DNA of 64,000 nucleotides from Microvirga sp. TS319 (GCF_041276405.1 NZ_JBGGGT010000001.1:231501-295500); one strand, 5' to 3'; positions 18,394 to 29,178 are shown, counted from the stretch's first letter. Numbers and translations are program-made. The notes: generated by a model not told the origin, from the sequence alone.

Positions 18394-19011
18394 TCACAGA
18401 TCCGGTTCGACATCGTCACGGAGCTCCTCGCGCTCCCGGCGAGACCGGATCTGCTGCGTGCCGACTGTATGCCCCCTCAGAAGCAGCCGGTCCTCTCGCC
18501 GGATCAGGTCGAACCGGCGTTTTGCCCCGGCAAGCAGATCCTCGGAGCCATGCACCGCGATCACCTTAATCTCGAGGGCGACGAGGTTCTCCAGGCAATA
18601 TGAAGGATCGGCGCCCTGCGGTTCTGCACCGCTTTGGAGCGCTGGCTCGGCGAGGCTTCGAAACGATCCGACGTCAATGAGCCGTCCCGCCTGCAACGGG
18701 CCTTGCCGTGTCTTCAGATCCAGGTCCGAGCGGCCTTCCAGCACCTCGGTCACCGGGCAACTCCACCGTCCCTTGGCGGTCTCGACGGTCGCGATGAGGC
18801 TCTCGATGTAGATCACCTCCGCGCTCATGTTGCTGATCAGGCACCGGGCCTCCAGCCCGGACCCAGCGCCACGGTTGATCAGAATGTTCGACCGCTTCTG
18901 CCGACGATAGCTGCTGACGAACACCTGCAGATAGGCGATCCAAACAAGCAGCATCGCGATATTCGCCAGCGCGCTGATGACTTGATGGTTGCCAGCAATC
19001 CAGTTCCACAT
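18394..19011 (-). CDS. Small membrane-anchored protein linked to the BCCT transporter
   Basis: About 205 residues, starting MWNWIAGNHQVISALANIAM. One hydrophobic helix covers about residues 10-32 and is followed by a basic stretch (SYRRQKRSN) and a soluble domain with no motif I recognise. The upstream open frame overlaps the BCCT gene and is Ser/Ala-rich antisense-type sequence, so the ATG at 19011 is chosen. It lies 64 bases downstream of the BCCT gene on the same strand, so co-transcription is likely. A role in regulating or stabilising the transporter is only inferred from position. Confidence 0.65.
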   Translation of the reverse strand: MWNWIAGNHQVISALANIAMLLVWIAYLQVFVSSYRRQKRSNILINRGAGSGLEARCLISNMSAEVIYIESLIATVETAKGRWSCPVTEVLEGRSDLDLKTRQGPLQAGRLIDVGSFRSLAEPALQSGAEPQGADPSYCLENLVALEIKVIAVHGSEDLLAGAKRRFDLIRREDRLLLRGHTVGTQQIRSRREREELRDDVEPDL

Positions 19012-19075
19012 GATCGTCCGCTTGCAGTTAGATCGATGACCCTCTCGCTCTCCAGGGACCCCAGCAAGGGCTCCT

Positions 19076-21076
19076 TCACCTTGAGGGTGGATCAGGCTCA
19101 TGTTCCGGAGCGCCGTGGACAAGTTGCGTCGCTGGCGAGCGGACGAGCAGGAGATAGCGTTCAAACTGGACGAGAACGTCCGTGATGATCTGGTCACGAT
19201 CCATGCCCATAATGTCGTAGCCGCGGCTGCCGCTGGAAAAATAGGTGCGGGCCTCGTAACGGTATTCCGGCTTGCCGGCATCGAGCAGGAAGGTGGGCAC
19301 GGGCTGGGCGCTGCGGCTGACGCCGTAGATGAAGTCGCGGACGCCCTCGGCTGGCGTTCGCAGGGCGATGGCGCCGCTTTCCTCCTCGACCACATGGGAG
19401 GTGCGGCCGCGCCCGCTCAGCTCTCTCGCGACCTGCTCGAGCGCCGGACGCACCTGGGCGGCAATGAACCTGTCGACCTCGGCCTCGGTCGGAGCATGGA
19501 GGATGAGCGCGAGACGGCGCTGCCAAGGGAGGCCCGTGGCGGGCTGGGCGGCGGGAGTGTACGTCCTATCAGCCTGAGCCTCCTGCTGAGCGAGGTCGGC
19601 GCGCATGCCGGCCAGGAGCGACCAGACGAGGGCCAGCATGACAAAGGTGAAGGGCAGGGCACTGGCCACCGTCGCCGATTGCAGGGCGCCGAGACCGCCG
19701 GCAAGGAGCAGGCTGGCCGCGACGACGCCCTGGAGAATGCACCAGAAGACACGCTGGCCGGTGGTGGTCCGGGTTTCACCGCCGGCCGCGATGGAGTCGA
19801 CGACCAGCGAGCCGGAATCCGCAGAGGTGATGAAGAAGATCGCGACCAGGAGCACGGCCAGGGTGGAGGTGACGCCCGTGAACGGCAGGTACTCGAAGAA
19901 CTTGAACAGGCCGACTGACACGTCATCGGCGATGGCAGCACCGAGCGCACCGTGGGCCACACCGGTGTCCACGAACATCGCGGTGTTGCCGAACACGGTC
20001 ATCCAGAAAAAAGTAAAGCCGGCCGGGATGAACAGCACGGCGGCGACGAACTCGCGCACGGTGCGGCCGCGGGAGATGCGGGCGATGAACATGCCGACAA
20101 ATGGCGACCAGGAAATCCACCAGGCCCAGTAGAAGAGCGTCCAGGCGTCGATCCAGGGCGTCGGCTCATAGGCATAGATGTTGAAGGTGCGCAGCAGCAG
20201 CGTGTCGAGATAGAGACCCAGGTTCTGGACGAAGTCGCGGAAGAGCTGCGCCGTTGGTCCGACCACCAGGACGAAGAGCATCAGCAGGACCGCCACGATC
20301 AGATTGGTTTCGGAGAGGATGCGGACCCCCTTGTCGACGCCGCTGACCACCGAAACCGTGGCCAGGGCCGTAATGACTGCGATCAGGGGAAGTTGAATTT
20401 CGGGGCCGATGGGGACGCCCAGGAGATAGTTGAGGCCGGCATTGATCTGGGAGACGCCCACGCCGAGCGAGGTGGCGATGCCGAACATGGTGCCGACAAT
20501 AGCGAAGATGTCGACGGCATGGCCGATGGGACCGTTGATGCGCTCCTTGAGAAGCGGATAGAGGCCGGAGCGGATCGTGAGCGGCAGGTTGTAGCGGTAG
20601 CCGAAATACGCCAGAGACAGGCCGACCACCGCATAGATGGCCCAGGCATGGATGCCCCAGTGGAAGAAGGTGACGGTCATGGCCTCGCGCATCGCCGCGA
20701 CCGAACGCGGCTGAGCCGTTGGCGGCGCCATGAAGTGGGTCATCGGCTCGCCCACGGCATAGAACATGAGGCCGATCCCCATGCCGGCTGCGAACAGCAT
20801 GGCGATCCAGGAGGTGAACCTGAAGTCGGGAGTGGATTCGTCCGGTCCGAGCTTCAGCCGGCCGTAGCGGCCCATGCAGAGAAGCAGAACCGTGGCGAGG
20901 AAGATTGCGACTGCGAGGAGATAGAGCCAGCCGAAGGCTTTGAGAATGGCGGCCTGCAAGTCCTTGAAGACCTCGCCAGCGCGATCCGGGAGAATGACTC
21001 CGATGGCGAGGAAAAGGCCGATGAGGGTGACGGCGCCGAAAAACACTGGCGGGTTGATGATGAAGCGTTTGAACAT
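19076..21076 (-). CDS. betT: BCCT-family choline / betaine transporter (BetT-like)
   Basis: Sodium- or proton-coupled osmolyte importer of the inner membrane, 666 residues. Twelve hydrophobic helices end near residue 500. The Trp-rich signature [20 protein letters not shown] marks the substrate helix, followed by the conserved amphipathic GRTVREF loop. The early [14 protein letters not shown] and the [14 protein letters not shown] segment are also typical. The long cytoplasmic C-terminal domain (about 150 residues) is characteristic of BetT, in which it senses osmotic change. AGGAG lies just before the ATG. Choline specificity is inferred, not shown. Confidence 0.88.
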   Translation of the reverse strand: MFKRFIINPPVFFGAVTLIGLFLAIGVILPDRAGEVFKDLQAAILKAFGWLYLLAVAIFLATVLLLCMGRYGRLKLGPDESTPDFRFTSWIAMLFAAGMGIGLMFYAVGEPMTHFMAPPTAQPRSVAAMREAMTVTFFHWGIHAWAIYAVVGLSLAYFGYRYNLPLTIRSGLYPLLKERINGPIGHAVDIFAIVGTMFGIATSLGVGVSQINAGLNYLLGVPIGPEIQLPLIAVITALATVSVVSGVDKGVRILSETNLIVAVLLMLFVLVVGPTAQLFRDFVQNLGLYLDTLLLRTFNIYAYEPTPWIDAWTLFYWAWWISWSPFVGMFIARISRGRTVREFVAAVLFIPAGFTFFWMTVFGNTAMFVDTGVAHGALGAAIADDVSVGLFKFFEYLPFTGVTSTLAVLLVAIFFITSADSGSLVVDSIAAGGETRTTTGQRVFWCILQGVVAASLLLAGGLGALQSATVASALPFTFVMLALVWSLLAGMRADLAQQEAQADRTYTPAAQPATGLPWQRRLALILHAPTEAEVDRFIAAQVRPALEQVARELSGRGRTSHVVEEESGAIALRTPAEGVRDFIYGVSRSAQPVPTFLLDAGKPEYRYEARTYFSSGSRGYDIMGMDRDQIITDVLVQFERYLLLVRSPATQLVHGAPEHEPDPPSR

Positions 21077-21104
21077 GCGGCTCCTTTGGGTGCTCCGACG
21101 TCAG

Positions 21105-21264
21105 CCTCGGCGGCGCGGCCTCGCGTGTTGCCGTCGTCTACCAGGAAACCAGAGACGAATTCGATCGGTTTGCCGGCAGGCGGGCTATCGCGGTACGGCA
21201 TGAAGATCACCCTGGAGACGACCGGTACGCTGGGGTTCCAACTGCCATGCTCGCCGACCAACAC
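21105..21264 (-). pseudogene. Fragment of a PQQ-dependent sugar (sorbosone-type) dehydrogenase
   Basis: Read on the minus strand, the segment gives VGEHGSWN...RVIFMPYRD...PAGKPIEFVSGFL. This resembles the late part of soluble glucose/sorbosone dehydrogenases (GEHGSWNR...VIFVPF.DG.P.G.P..F..GF). There is no start, no upstream beta-propeller and no proper C-terminus. It lies just upstream of the BCCT gene. Confidence 0.5.
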
Positions 21265-21891
21265 TCCGTTGGCGAAATCTGCGCCCTGACCAGGGCGAAA
21301 CCACCGTCAAGCAGTCCGCCCACAGCACGTGGACGCTCAATCGGTAGGTGAGATCGCTGAGCAGCGCGCCAAGGAACAGGGGGGAATGGAAAGGCGAGAA
21401 AGACCGCGTGAACGGGATAAAGCGGCCTCAGGTGGCCTGGGATGGATACGACAACCACATCGCTTCCTCTCATTCCTGGGCTGACCACGGACCTACGCCC
21501 GACATGGACGTTGGGAGGTCAATGCACCAGTAGTCCGTAGGTTGCGGAAGCAATCTCAAACCTTGGCAGCCCACCGTGCCCCACCTCTCAGAGCGAGCAG
21601 AGGTTTAGGGTAGCACTGCATCGGGTCCGATGCCGATCGAGCCGCCGCTCGTCCTTTCCCTCCGCCGCCCGTTCGAAAAAAGGAGCGTAGTTGATGATGT
21701 TGAGCATCTTGAGGTCGGCCTCCGGTCATCTGCCGCAGGATGATGCGGGACGGGTGGTCCCGGGACCGGACCTGAGAGGCCAGCCATGCCCCCCTGAGTG
21801 GTGTAGCTCGAGTGGAGATTGCACATGGGCGGGATCCTCCGGCGCGCCATGGTACTTCATGTGGCTGTGGCGGCTCGCAAACGGTAAACTT
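21265..21891. other. Gene-poor stretch upstream of the dehydrogenase fragment
   Basis: Short open frames on both strands show no intact product. A minus-strand frame starting near 21823 begins MCNLHSSYTTQ, which recalls the N-terminus of SRAP/YedK peptidases, but the resemblance stops after about ten residues. It is probably degraded accessory DNA. No RNA gene or repeat is evident. Confidence 0.35.
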
Positions 21892-22989
21892 TCAGACTGT
21901 GACCTGAGGATCCAGTGGACATGAAAGGGGCTGATCCGCCGCGATCTCGATACGGTTGCGGCCACGCGCCTTGGCCCTGTAAAGTGCGCTATCCGCCAAC
22001 CGGAGGGCCTCCTGTAAAGGCAAGTCGCTCGTCCAGGCGGCAACCCCCGCGCTGATGGTGACCGCTCCAACGATCGGATGACCCTTGGCACTGATGGCAT
22101 GGCACATCCGCTCCGCCAGCTGAGCGCCATCGCTCAGAGAGGTCCCCGGAGCTGCAATCACGAACTCCTCTCCACCCCAGCGGCCGGCCAGATCGCCGAG
22201 GCGAAGCTGGCTCGTGATGGATGACGCGACCCATCGGAGAACCTCATCGCCTGCGAAATGTCCGAACCGGTCGTTTACGCGCTTGAAGTGGTCGACGTCC
22301 AATAGGATCAGGACTGCCGAGACGGATGAATCTGTCTGAAGCCGCTGGAATGCGGCCTCCATGCCCCTCCTGTTAGCAATACCCGTAAGGGCATCCGTAT
22401 GGGCAGAGTTCTCCATTGCCGCCGCCGCGACTCGCGCTTGCTCGAACTGGGCATGGAGCACTGTGAAGAAGGATAGCGACAGGATCACGAGAAGGTGTAC
22501 CGCACCAGCATTGATCAGGAGCACTCCAAGCTCAAGCGACCAGAAGCCCGGTCCTCGGATAAGCAAGATCAAGCAAGATGGAGCAATCGATGCGACGAAG
22601 ACGCCGCCGCTCAGTACGATTGCATGACGCTGCTGGAACAGCACGAAGGCCGTAACATGGATCAAGGGCATCCACTGCAGCGTGTTGGCAACGATATAGA
22701 GGTTGTTCTGCGCCTGCAGCAGCGTGAATGTCGTGATCGCAGCGACAAAATACAGAGAAACCCCAAAATAGCACCCTAGAAGCGCCAAGGTGAACTTATT
22801 CGGAAACAGGCGCAGAACCGTCAGACTGCAGCCGAAGACGAGTGCGAGCATCGGATATGCGTAGCGATCATAGTCCGCGATGATGCCCGTTGTGTGCTCG
22901 AACCACCAAAGGGCCACGACACACAGCAATCCTCCCAAAGCTAGCAGGCTGAGAACCGAGCGTCGTCTCTCGTGAAGGGGATTATCCAT
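21892..22989 (-). CDS. Membrane diguanylate cyclase (GGDEF protein)
   Basis: Inner-membrane enzyme that makes cyclic di-GMP from two GTP, 365 residues. Six hydrophobic segments occupy about residues 12-180 and no known sensor domain is recognised. The GGDEF domain begins near residue 197 (TDALTGIANRRGME). The active-site loop RWGGEEF has GGEEF at residues 272-276. The product-inhibition I-site R263-x-x-D266 lies exactly five residues before it, so the enzyme is probably active and feedback-regulated. No EAL domain is present. It is monocistronic, with long non-coding DNA upstream. Confidence 0.92.
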   Translation of the reverse strand: MDNPLHERRRSVLSLLALGGLLCVVALWWFEHTTGIIADYDRYAYPMLALVFGCSLTVLRLFPNKFTLALLGCYFGVSLYFVAAITTFTLLQAQNNLYIVANTLQWMPLIHVTAFVLFQQRHAIVLSGGVFVASIAPSCLILLIRGPGFWSLELGVLLINAGAVHLLVILSLSFFTVLHAQFEQARVAAAAMENSAHTDALTGIANRRGMEAAFQRLQTDSSVSAVLILLDVDHFKRVNDRFGHFAGDEVLRWVASSITSQLRLGDLAGRWGGEEFVIAAPGTSLSDGAQLAERMCHAISAKGHPIVGAVTISAGVAAWTSDLPLQEALRLADSALYRAKARGRNRIEIAADQPLSCPLDPQVTV

Positions 22990-23434
22990 TCGGCGCTTGC
23001 TTCAGGTCTTACTTGCATGCGGCCATGAGGTCATGGTGAGGACGGTGAGGTTGCCGACCAGAGACCGTATCGCCGGAATCGCATGACCACTGCGTGCCAA
23101 TCGCCGAGTCATCGGCTCCGACGGACACAACGGCGAGCGGGCGCAGCTTGCCTTCAAGGCGAAGGGGTAGCCGCTCTTGCAGCAAGTCGATCATCGATGC
23201 GGTGTTCCCATCGACCGGAGGCGTGTTGATGGATAGAGCTTGGGCGCCAAACGAGGTTTATTAGCTTGCTGATCGCTCATGGTCCCCCGACAGCTCCTAG
23301 GCTCTTGCGAGCTTCTGGACAAGGATGCGCACTAGACATGAACCAAGTGTCAATACCAGTCCAGTAGAACAAAACACTGAAGGTGACGTATTTCCACAAC
23401 GGTACGTAGTAAGCTCGACCCCTGCCACCGGCAG
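22990..23434. other. Intergenic region upstream of the GGDEF gene
   Basis: It is expected to carry the GGDEF promoter. A minus-strand frame (23009-23194, about 61 residues) contains LLQERLPLRLEGKLRPLAVVSVGADDS. It has some protein-like character but no family I can name and no clear ribosome-binding site. Nothing else stands out. Confidence 0.35.
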
Positions 23435-23544
23435 CTAGAGAATCGGCCCCAAAAGTGGACCTGCACTTTTGGGACCCATCCGATGCTTTCTCCTTGGATT
23501 AGAGCATCGTTCGGGCGGCCCCGAAGGTCCGCACGATGCTCTAG
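23435..23544. repeat. CTAG-bounded REP-like repeat, copy 4
   Basis: It begins CTAGAGAATCGG and ends GATGCTCTAG. It contains the perfect arm pair CCCAAAAGTG / CACTTTTGGG and a second palindrome GAGCATCG...CGATGCTC separated by the GGCGGCCCCGAAGG module. Confidence 0.82.
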
Positions 23545-23845
23545 GCCCTGCAGGCTTCTTCACCGCCATGTCGGACGCAGCACGCGATGATCGCTGAGTT
23601 CCAAAAGCGGTTAGACCCCCCTTCAAAGGATCTACCAGGTTCTGCAGTGACGCGAGTAGCCGGGGCATTCTTACTATGTGAAGTCAGGTCCCAAGCCGTG
23701 CCTCGTGCGGCATGTCTTTTGAGCCAGATGACGATGCTACGAGACATGATGAAGGACGCGATCTGAGCTCTGCTCCTGCCCGTCGGAGGAGGACGCGCTC
23801 ACGCTGCCCGAGAGAGCTGACTTGTAGGTCGAGAGAGATCCTCGC

Positions 23846-24193
23846 TCACCTTTGCGACAGTTCGTCCATCCCCCGGTCGAGCTTGGCGGCCATGATGAAG
23901 TCGTTCTCATGCAGCCCCTTGATCTTCTTGGTCTGCAGCGACACCGTTACATATCCCCATCCGAACGAGATATCGGGATGGTGGCCTTCGGACTCGGCAA
24001 GCTCCGCCGCCTGTTGCACGAAGACAAACGCATCAGCAAAGTTCTTGAACTTATAGGTTCGCTCGATCCGGTGCGCGTCGTCGCGAATGGCCCATTCCGG
24101 GGTCTGGAGGCGAAACGCTTCGGCCTCGACCGGCGTGAGAGGCGGGATCCCGCCTTGGCAGGGAGTACAGGTCTTCCTGGTCAGCTCCGTCAT
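23846..24193 (-). CDS. phhB: Pterin-4a-carbinolamine dehydratase
   Basis: Small cytoplasmic enzyme of 115 residues that dehydrates 4a-hydroxytetrahydrobiopterin, the product of aromatic amino-acid hydroxylases. The family motif EGHHPDISFGWGYVTV contains the active-site His pair, and the preceding FKNFADAFVFVQQAAELAE helix is typical. The N-terminal CTPCQGG motif is common in proteobacterial members. No phenylalanine hydroxylase gene is adjacent. Confidence 0.93.
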   Translation of the reverse strand: MTELTRKTCTPCQGGIPPLTPVEAEAFRLQTPEWAIRDDAHRIERTYKFKNFADAFVFVQQAAELAESEGHHPDISFGWGYVTVSLQTKKIKGLHENDFIMAAKLDRGMDELSQR

Positions 24194-24982
24194 CGTCCTG
24201 GCCCTCTCTTCAATGCATCAGGGTGGGAGTATATTTGCCAACGAGCTGTTGGAAAACTCATACCATGACCTGCGGGACGATTTCGCCAGAGTGACCTGAC
24301 CAGGACGCTTGACGCGGGTGAGTGCCGAACAACAGAATGTGTCTAACAGAAAGGCGAGACGGTTCGAACGCTATGATCGATGGCCAAAGCCCTCCCGACC
24401 CTTCCAGGAAGGCAGATCTCCAGGTTCGCAAGGAGTTGCTGGTCGCCCTCGGCTTGCCGTTGGGGCCGCGACCATTGCCCGCCGTCGAGCCCCAGAGGGC
24501 GATTCCTTGTGGTCCGCATGGCCGCCCTGCGTTCTGCCAACCGACCGCCGACCTGTCTCGTTTCGAGGGCTCTCCGATGTGCATGAGGCCATGAGGCCCT
24601 GAAGGTCGGACGGTCATCGCATCTGGAGTTCCGTGATCGAGACGCTCTCCCAGCAAGGCAGGCTCCCGAACCTTCATATCATCAACGGAACTCCTCTCCG
24701 CAAGCATCCACCCTGCGCACCTCCGTCAGGCAGTTTGTGACCAGGAACGTGATCACCCAATCTGCCAAGCGGCCACCCTCGCCCGAGCCTCTGGCTGGCC
24801 GGCCAAATGCGTCGGATGGGTCTTGCTGCTAAGGACCGTCATGGCGTGGTCTCCGGCGAGACCGGAGCGCTCCAACGCCCGAATCCGAGCGGGTGGGTTG
24901 CAACACCCGAAGACTACGCCGCCCTTTCAAAAGTCCATCACATCTCCGACGGCACCGGCATCCGTTCGTTAAGCCGGTGCTC
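24194..24982. other. Gene-poor stretch between phhB and tctA
   Basis: About 790 bases lie without a supportable gene. Overlapping open frames on both strands (for example 24258-24707 minus) have Arg/Ser/Pro-rich compositions typical of GC-rich non-coding DNA and no motif. No REP-like copy is seen here. It may be decayed accessory DNA. Confidence 0.4.
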
Positions 24983-26485
24983 TCAACTCTCTTGAAATGC
25001 CTCCTCGCGCCTGTTGCGGATGGCTGGCAGGGCTACGGCGAGGATGAGGACAGCGGTTGCTGCCAGGAGAATCGCCGAAATAGGACGATGAATGAAGATT
25101 GAGAAATCCCCCTTGGAGATCACCATGGCTCGCCGGAAATTCTCCTCGATCATCGGGCCAAGCACGAAGCCGAGCAGCAACGGTGCCGGTTCACATTCGA
25201 GCTTCTTGAGAGCGTAGCCGAAGAATCCGAAACCAACCGCAAGGAACAGGTCGAAGACTGAATTCTGCACCGAATAGACGCCGACGCAGCAAAACAGCAG
25301 AATAGCCGGATAAAGCACTTTGTAGGGAACTGTGAGGAGCTTCACCCAGATGCCGACGAGTGGTAGGTTCAGGATCACCAGCATCAGGTTGCCAATCCAC
25401 ATGGAGGCGATCAAACCCCAGAACAGGGAAGGGTTGCTGGTCATGACCTGGGGACCAGGCTGAATGTTGTGAACGATCATCGCTCCCAGCATCAGCGCCA
25501 TCGTCGCGCTTCCGGGAATGCCCAAGGTGAGCGTCGGAATGAATGCCGTTTGCGCTGCGGCATTGTTGGCCGCTTCAGGGCCGGCAACGCCTTCGATCGC
25601 GCCTTTCCCGAACCTCTCGGGCGTCTTTGAAACTTTCTTTTCCAGGCTGTAGGCAAAGAAGGAGGACAGCGATAGGCCTGCTCCGGGGAGTACGCCAACA
25701 GCCGCGCCGATGGCGCTACCGCGCATCACAGCCGGCATCATCTGCTTGAAGTCGGAAAGTGACGGCCACAGGTTAGTGATCTTGCCCGTGTAAGCCTCTC
25801 GGACTTCTTTGTGCTCCAAGCTGGCGATGATCTCGCCAAAGGCGAAGATACCGACCGCGATCACAATGAAGTCAACCCCCTCCCAGAGTTGCGGCAGTCC
25901 GAAGGTGAAGCGCATCACACCCGAGGCAACGTCAGTTCCTACGAGGCCGAGCAGCAACCCGAGCACGATCATTCCGATTGCCTTGAGGAGCGGTCCCGAT
26001 GCGAGGGAGACCGCACCAACCAGACCCATGGTCATGAGCGAGAAATACTCCGCCGGACCGAATGCGAATGCGAACTCCGTGAGAGGCTTCGCGAAGGCTG
26101 CCAGGATCAGTGTTCCAGCACAGCCGGCGAAGAATGAACCGAGAGCAGCGGTCGACAGCGCAACGCCCGCGCGCCCCTGTCGTGCCATCTGGTATCCATC
26201 CAGCACCGTGACCACTGAAGAGGTTTCACCCGGCAGATTGACCAGGATAGCCGTTGTCGATCCGCCATATGCTGCGCCGTAGTAAATGCCGGATAGCATG
26301 ATCAATGCGGACAGAGGTTCCAGTCCGAATGTGAAGGGGAGGAGCATCGAGATCGTGGCCAGCGGACCCAACCCGGGCAGCACCCCGATCAGGGTTCCCA
26401 GAAAACAACCGACGAACGCATAAAAAAGGTTTTGAAGTGTGAGAGCGCTCGCAAATCCGAGCATCAGGTTGTCGAACAATTCCAC
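24983..26485 (-). CDS. tctA: Tripartite tricarboxylate transporter, large permease TctA
   Basis: Inner-membrane permease of a TTT importer, 500 residues with about eleven hydrophobic helices. The two hallmark Gly-rich motifs are [17 protein letters not shown] (about residues 34-50) and [42 protein letters not shown] and [20 protein letters not shown] are also typical. The start is a GTG preceded by a strong GAGGAGG. It ends the tctCBA operon, 10 bases after tctB. TTT systems import carboxylic acids; the substrate here is unknown. Confidence 0.93.
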   Translation of the reverse strand: MELFDNLMLGFASALTLQNLFYAFVGCFLGTLIGVLPGLGPLATISMLLPFTFGLEPLSALIMLSGIYYGAAYGGSTTAILVNLPGETSSVVTVLDGYQMARQGRAGVALSTAALGSFFAGCAGTLILAAFAKPLTEFAFAFGPAEYFSLMTMGLVGAVSLASGPLLKAIGMIVLGLLLGLVGTDVASGVMRFTFGLPQLWEGVDFIVIAVGIFAFGEIIASLEHKEVREAYTGKITNLWPSLSDFKQMMPAVMRGSAIGAAVGVLPGAGLSLSSFFAYSLEKKVSKTPERFGKGAIEGVAGPEAANNAAAQTAFIPTLTLGIPGSATMALMLGAMIVHNIQPGPQVMTSNPSLFWGLIASMWIGNLMLVILNLPLVGIWVKLLTVPYKVLYPAILLFCCVGVYSVQNSVFDLFLAVGFGFFGYALKKLECEPAPLLLGFVLGPMIEENFRRAMVISKGDFSIFIHRPISAILLAATAVLILAVALPAIRNRREEAFQES

Positions 26486-26495
26486 TGTAACCTCC

Positions 26496-26957
26496 TCAGC
26501 CTGCGATGAATGTTGGCCAAACTGGGAACTGGAGGTTCAGCGCGTAAACGAAAACGACCAGAGAGAAGACGATCAGGACGACTGTATTGATGAGTGTCGC
26601 TCGCCACGTAAATTCATGACTTGCAAGGCTTGATCCGATGATCAGGGCAATCGTGGAGAGCACGAGACCAAAGGTGCCAAGCAACAGACCGAACACGAGG
26701 ACCGAAGCAAGAATGATGAACAGAGGTCTGAGCGCCCAGTGCTCCATTTTCTGAGGCTCTGCATCGAGCCGAATGGCACCGAGGGCGACCACTATACCGA
26801 TGACAGCCATGAGGACGCCGAGCCAGAATGGAAAGTAGCCGGGCCCCATCCGGGACGCAGTTCCCATCCGATATCCATAGGAAGCGACGGCAAATGCGAC
26901 CCCGAGTATGATGTACAGAAGGCCCGAGGAGAAGTCTTTCTGACGCACGATTTTCAT
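26496..26957 (-). CDS. tctB: Tripartite tricarboxylate transporter, small permease TctB
   Basis: Small four-helix inner-membrane subunit of about 153 residues, starting MKIVRQKDFSSGLLYIILG. The family signature GTASRMGPGYFPFWLGVLM is at about residues 30-48. The open frame continues upstream, but those residues look non-coding, so the internal ATG at 26957 is chosen. It lies between tctC and tctA. Confidence 0.85.
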   Translation of the reverse strand: MKIVRQKDFSSGLLYIILGVAFAVASYGYRMGTASRMGPGYFPFWLGVLMAVIGIVVALGAIRLDAEPQKMEHWALRPLFIILASVLVFGLLLGTFGLVLSTIALIIGSSLASHEFTWRATLINTVVLIVFSLVVFVYALNLQFPVWPTFIAG

Positions 26958-27082
26958 TGCATTACCCAAAGACGCATAGTCGTCCTCTCCGCTCTTGAAG
27001 AAAAAGCAGGCGAGCGCCGCGTGCAGCACAGCCTTGGCGTGCCGCACACTTACATGTGCGCAGGCTGGATTTGCGTGGCATT

Positions 27083-28039
27083 TTATTGAGCCTGGATGTT
27101 GGCCTTCTCGGCGATCGTGCGCCACTTCTGGAGCTCGTCCTGAATGAGCTTGCCGAAGGCTTCCGCGGACATCGGTGTCGGCCGGGCAGCATCGCGAGCA
27201 AGGAATTCCTTGGTCGCTTCTGTTTCCAGGACCTTGTTGATGTCGGCATTGATCTTGTTGATGATCCCATCAGGGGTGCCGGCTGGCGCGAGAATTCCCC
27301 ACCATTGCTCGACATCGACGCCCTTGACCCCTGCCTCCGCGGCTGTTGGGATTTCGGGAGCGACGCTGGCGCGCTGCTCACTGGTGACAACCAGCCCTCG
27401 CAGTTGACCGCCACGGATGAGCGGCAGGGCTTGAGTCATGCTGCTCATGAAAAGGTCCGAATGCCCGCCGATCACATCTGTCATGGCTTCCGAACCGCCC
27501 TTGTAATGGACTGGCACCATCTGGATCCCGGCGCTCTGCGCGAAGAGTTCTGCTCCGAATTGGTTGACAGTGCCGACGCCCGACGTGGCATAGGTCAATT
27601 CTTTGGCCTTCGCCGTTTTCAGGAACTCCTGAACGTTCTTGGCCGGTACGGATTTTCCAACCACCAAAACCAGCGGGACCTTGCCGATCATGGCAACCGG
27701 CCTGAAGCCCTTGACCGGATCGAACGGCAGATTCTGTTGCACGGCCGGGTTCATCGTGAAGGTCACAGACGCGATCAACAACGTATGGCCGTCCGGAGAC
27801 GCCTTGGACACATGGGCGGATCCGATAGCGGCCCCTGCGCCGGGCATATTCGATACAACAACCGGCTGCCCCCACATCTTGCCGAGATTATCTCCCAGAT
27901 GGCGCGCCAGGATGTCATTCGATCCCCCCGCAGCGAATGGAACGACCAGAGTAACGGGCTTTGTCGGGAATTGCTGTGCGAAAGCCGCAGTCGCGAACGT
28001 CATTGCCGCTGCTGTAAGAGTGTATCTGGCGAACTTCAT
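27083..28039 (-). CDS. tctC: Tripartite tricarboxylate transporter substrate-binding protein (Bug/TctC)
   Basis: Periplasmic binding protein of 318 residues with a clear signal peptide ending AFAQQFPTKP. Bug-family motifs VTLVVPFAAGGSNDILAR, GAGAAIGSAHVSKASPDGHT and the NQFGAELFAQSAGI region form the ligand pocket that clasps a carboxylate. A GGAGG ribosome-binding site precedes the ATG. It is the first gene of tctCBA. A LysR gene lies 200 bases upstream on the same strand and is the probable regulator. Confidence 0.93.
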   Translation of the reverse strand: MKFARYTLTAAAMTFATAAFAQQFPTKPVTLVVPFAAGGSNDILARHLGDNLGKMWGQPVVVSNMPGAGAAIGSAHVSKASPDGHTLLIASVTFTMNPAVQQNLPFDPVKGFRPVAMIGKVPLVLVVGKSVPAKNVQEFLKTAKAKELTYATSGVGTVNQFGAELFAQSAGIQMVPVHYKGGSEAMTDVIGGHSDLFMSSMTQALPLIRGGQLRGLVVTSEQRASVAPEIPTAAEAGVKGVDVEQWWGILAPAGTPDGIINKINADINKVLETEATKEFLARDAARPTPMSAEAFGKLIQDELQKWRTIAEKANIQAQ

Positions 28040-28242
28040 GATCTTCCTCCGTAACGACTTTATGATATGTTATTGCGAACGCTGCTCTTGCATTGCGCAG
28101 GGTTCGCCGATGTCTTTGCATCGATTCTGAGGCTTTGTGGGACGGAGGTTTAGCGCCCCCCTCCTATGCCAATGGTGGTATGAGAAGCTGACGGAGACAG
28201 CCTGTCGAATAAAAAATCCACCGTCAGCCATAAAGCCGGCTT

Positions 28243-29136
28243 CTACAGATGCTCCTCCCGGACCGTCTGTCTGAGATGATCGATGAAGTCATTCACGACT
28301 ACTGATTGAGGAGCGGCCTTGGGTCGGATGAGCAGGGTCTTGGCTTCGATGCGTGGGTTCAGGTTTCGGACGACAAGTCCCGGAATGCCCATCGCGCTCA
28401 CAAGGAGGGGATCGACGAGCGCAATGCCTGCGCCGAAACGCGCGAGCATGATGCCGGTCAGGGAGACGCTCACCTGGACAACGATAGTAGGCGCGATCCC
28501 TGCCTCGCTGAGCGCGCGGTCCACATAGGGGCGGAAGACGATCTGGGGCAGGTATGTGATGATGGGATAAGGAGCGAGGTCCTTGATGTTGACCTCTTCG
28601 AGGTTGGCTAAAGGATGATCTTCCGGCATGACGCAGGCGATGCTCCAGCTCATGAGCACCTCCGTGTCCACCGCCGAACTGACGATCGGTTCGTGCGCGA
28701 TTCCGATCTCGACCTCGCGATTGATCACCCGGTCGAGAACCTGCGGGGACGTGAGCGACTGAAGGGTGCATTGCACCTGAGGTCTCTTTGCCACGAAGGT
28801 CGCGACAGCCTTTGCGAGGTAGCCGTTGGCAATGGGAAAAGCCGCAGCGACGGGAAGAGTGCCGAGCCGGCCGCCGACCAAGTCCTGGGTAAGCCGTCCC
28901 ACGGCTTCGATCCGGCCGAAAATCTCGGCGACATCCGGGAAGATGGCATGAGCCTCGTTGGTCGGCTGCAGCCGACCGCCGACCCTCTGGAAGAGCTTCA
29001 TCTTCAACCGGCTCTCACAGTGCTTCAGCACGGTGCTAATGGCAGGTTGCGTCACATTGAGCAGTTGCGCGGCTCCGGTGACTGAACCGGTCACCATGAT
29101 GGCGTTGAAGACCTCCATCTGTCGAAGGTTCATCAT
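28243..29136 (-). CDS. LysR-family transcriptional regulator
   Basis: Regulator of 297 residues. The N-terminal winged helix-turn-helix (MNLRQMEVFNAIMVTGSVTGAAQLLNVTQ..., about residues 2-60) is typical, followed by a two-lobed LysR substrate-binding domain. It is upstream of tctCBA on the same strand and divergent from the chromate transporter pair. Control of tctCBA by the transported acid is the natural inference. No characterised orthologue is recognised. Confidence 0.9.
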   Translation of the reverse strand: MMNLRQMEVFNAIMVTGSVTGAAQLLNVTQPAISTVLKHCESRLKMKLFQRVGGRLQPTNEAHAIFPDVAEIFGRIEAVGRLTQDLVGGRLGTLPVAAAFPIANGYLAKAVATFVAKRPQVQCTLQSLTSPQVLDRVINREVEIGIAHEPIVSSAVDTEVLMSWSIACVMPEDHPLANLEEVNIKDLAPYPIITYLPQIVFRPYVDRALSEAGIAPTIVVQVSVSLTGIMLARFGAGIALVDPLLVSAMGIPGLVVRNLNPRIEAKTLLIRPKAAPQSVVVNDFIDHLRQTVREEHL

Positions 29137-29178
29137 TCTCGCTGCTTCCTCTCCTCAAATTCTCCCGGGCCGTACATT

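Noticed and set aside
19952..21289. Plus-strand open frame of about 445 codons over the BCCT gene
   Set aside because: Extremely rich in Asp/Glu/Arg/His, which is the antisense image of a hydrophobic membrane protein; the BCCT reading is unambiguous.
21605..21850. SRAP/YedK peptidase gene beginning MCNLHSSYTTQ
   Set aside because: Similarity ends after about ten residues and the rest is low-complexity; at most a tiny relic.
28062..28110. TATTGCG / TTGCATTGCG half-sites upstream of tctC as further IclR operators
   Set aside because: Only half of the dyad is present; there is no symmetric partner at the right spacing.
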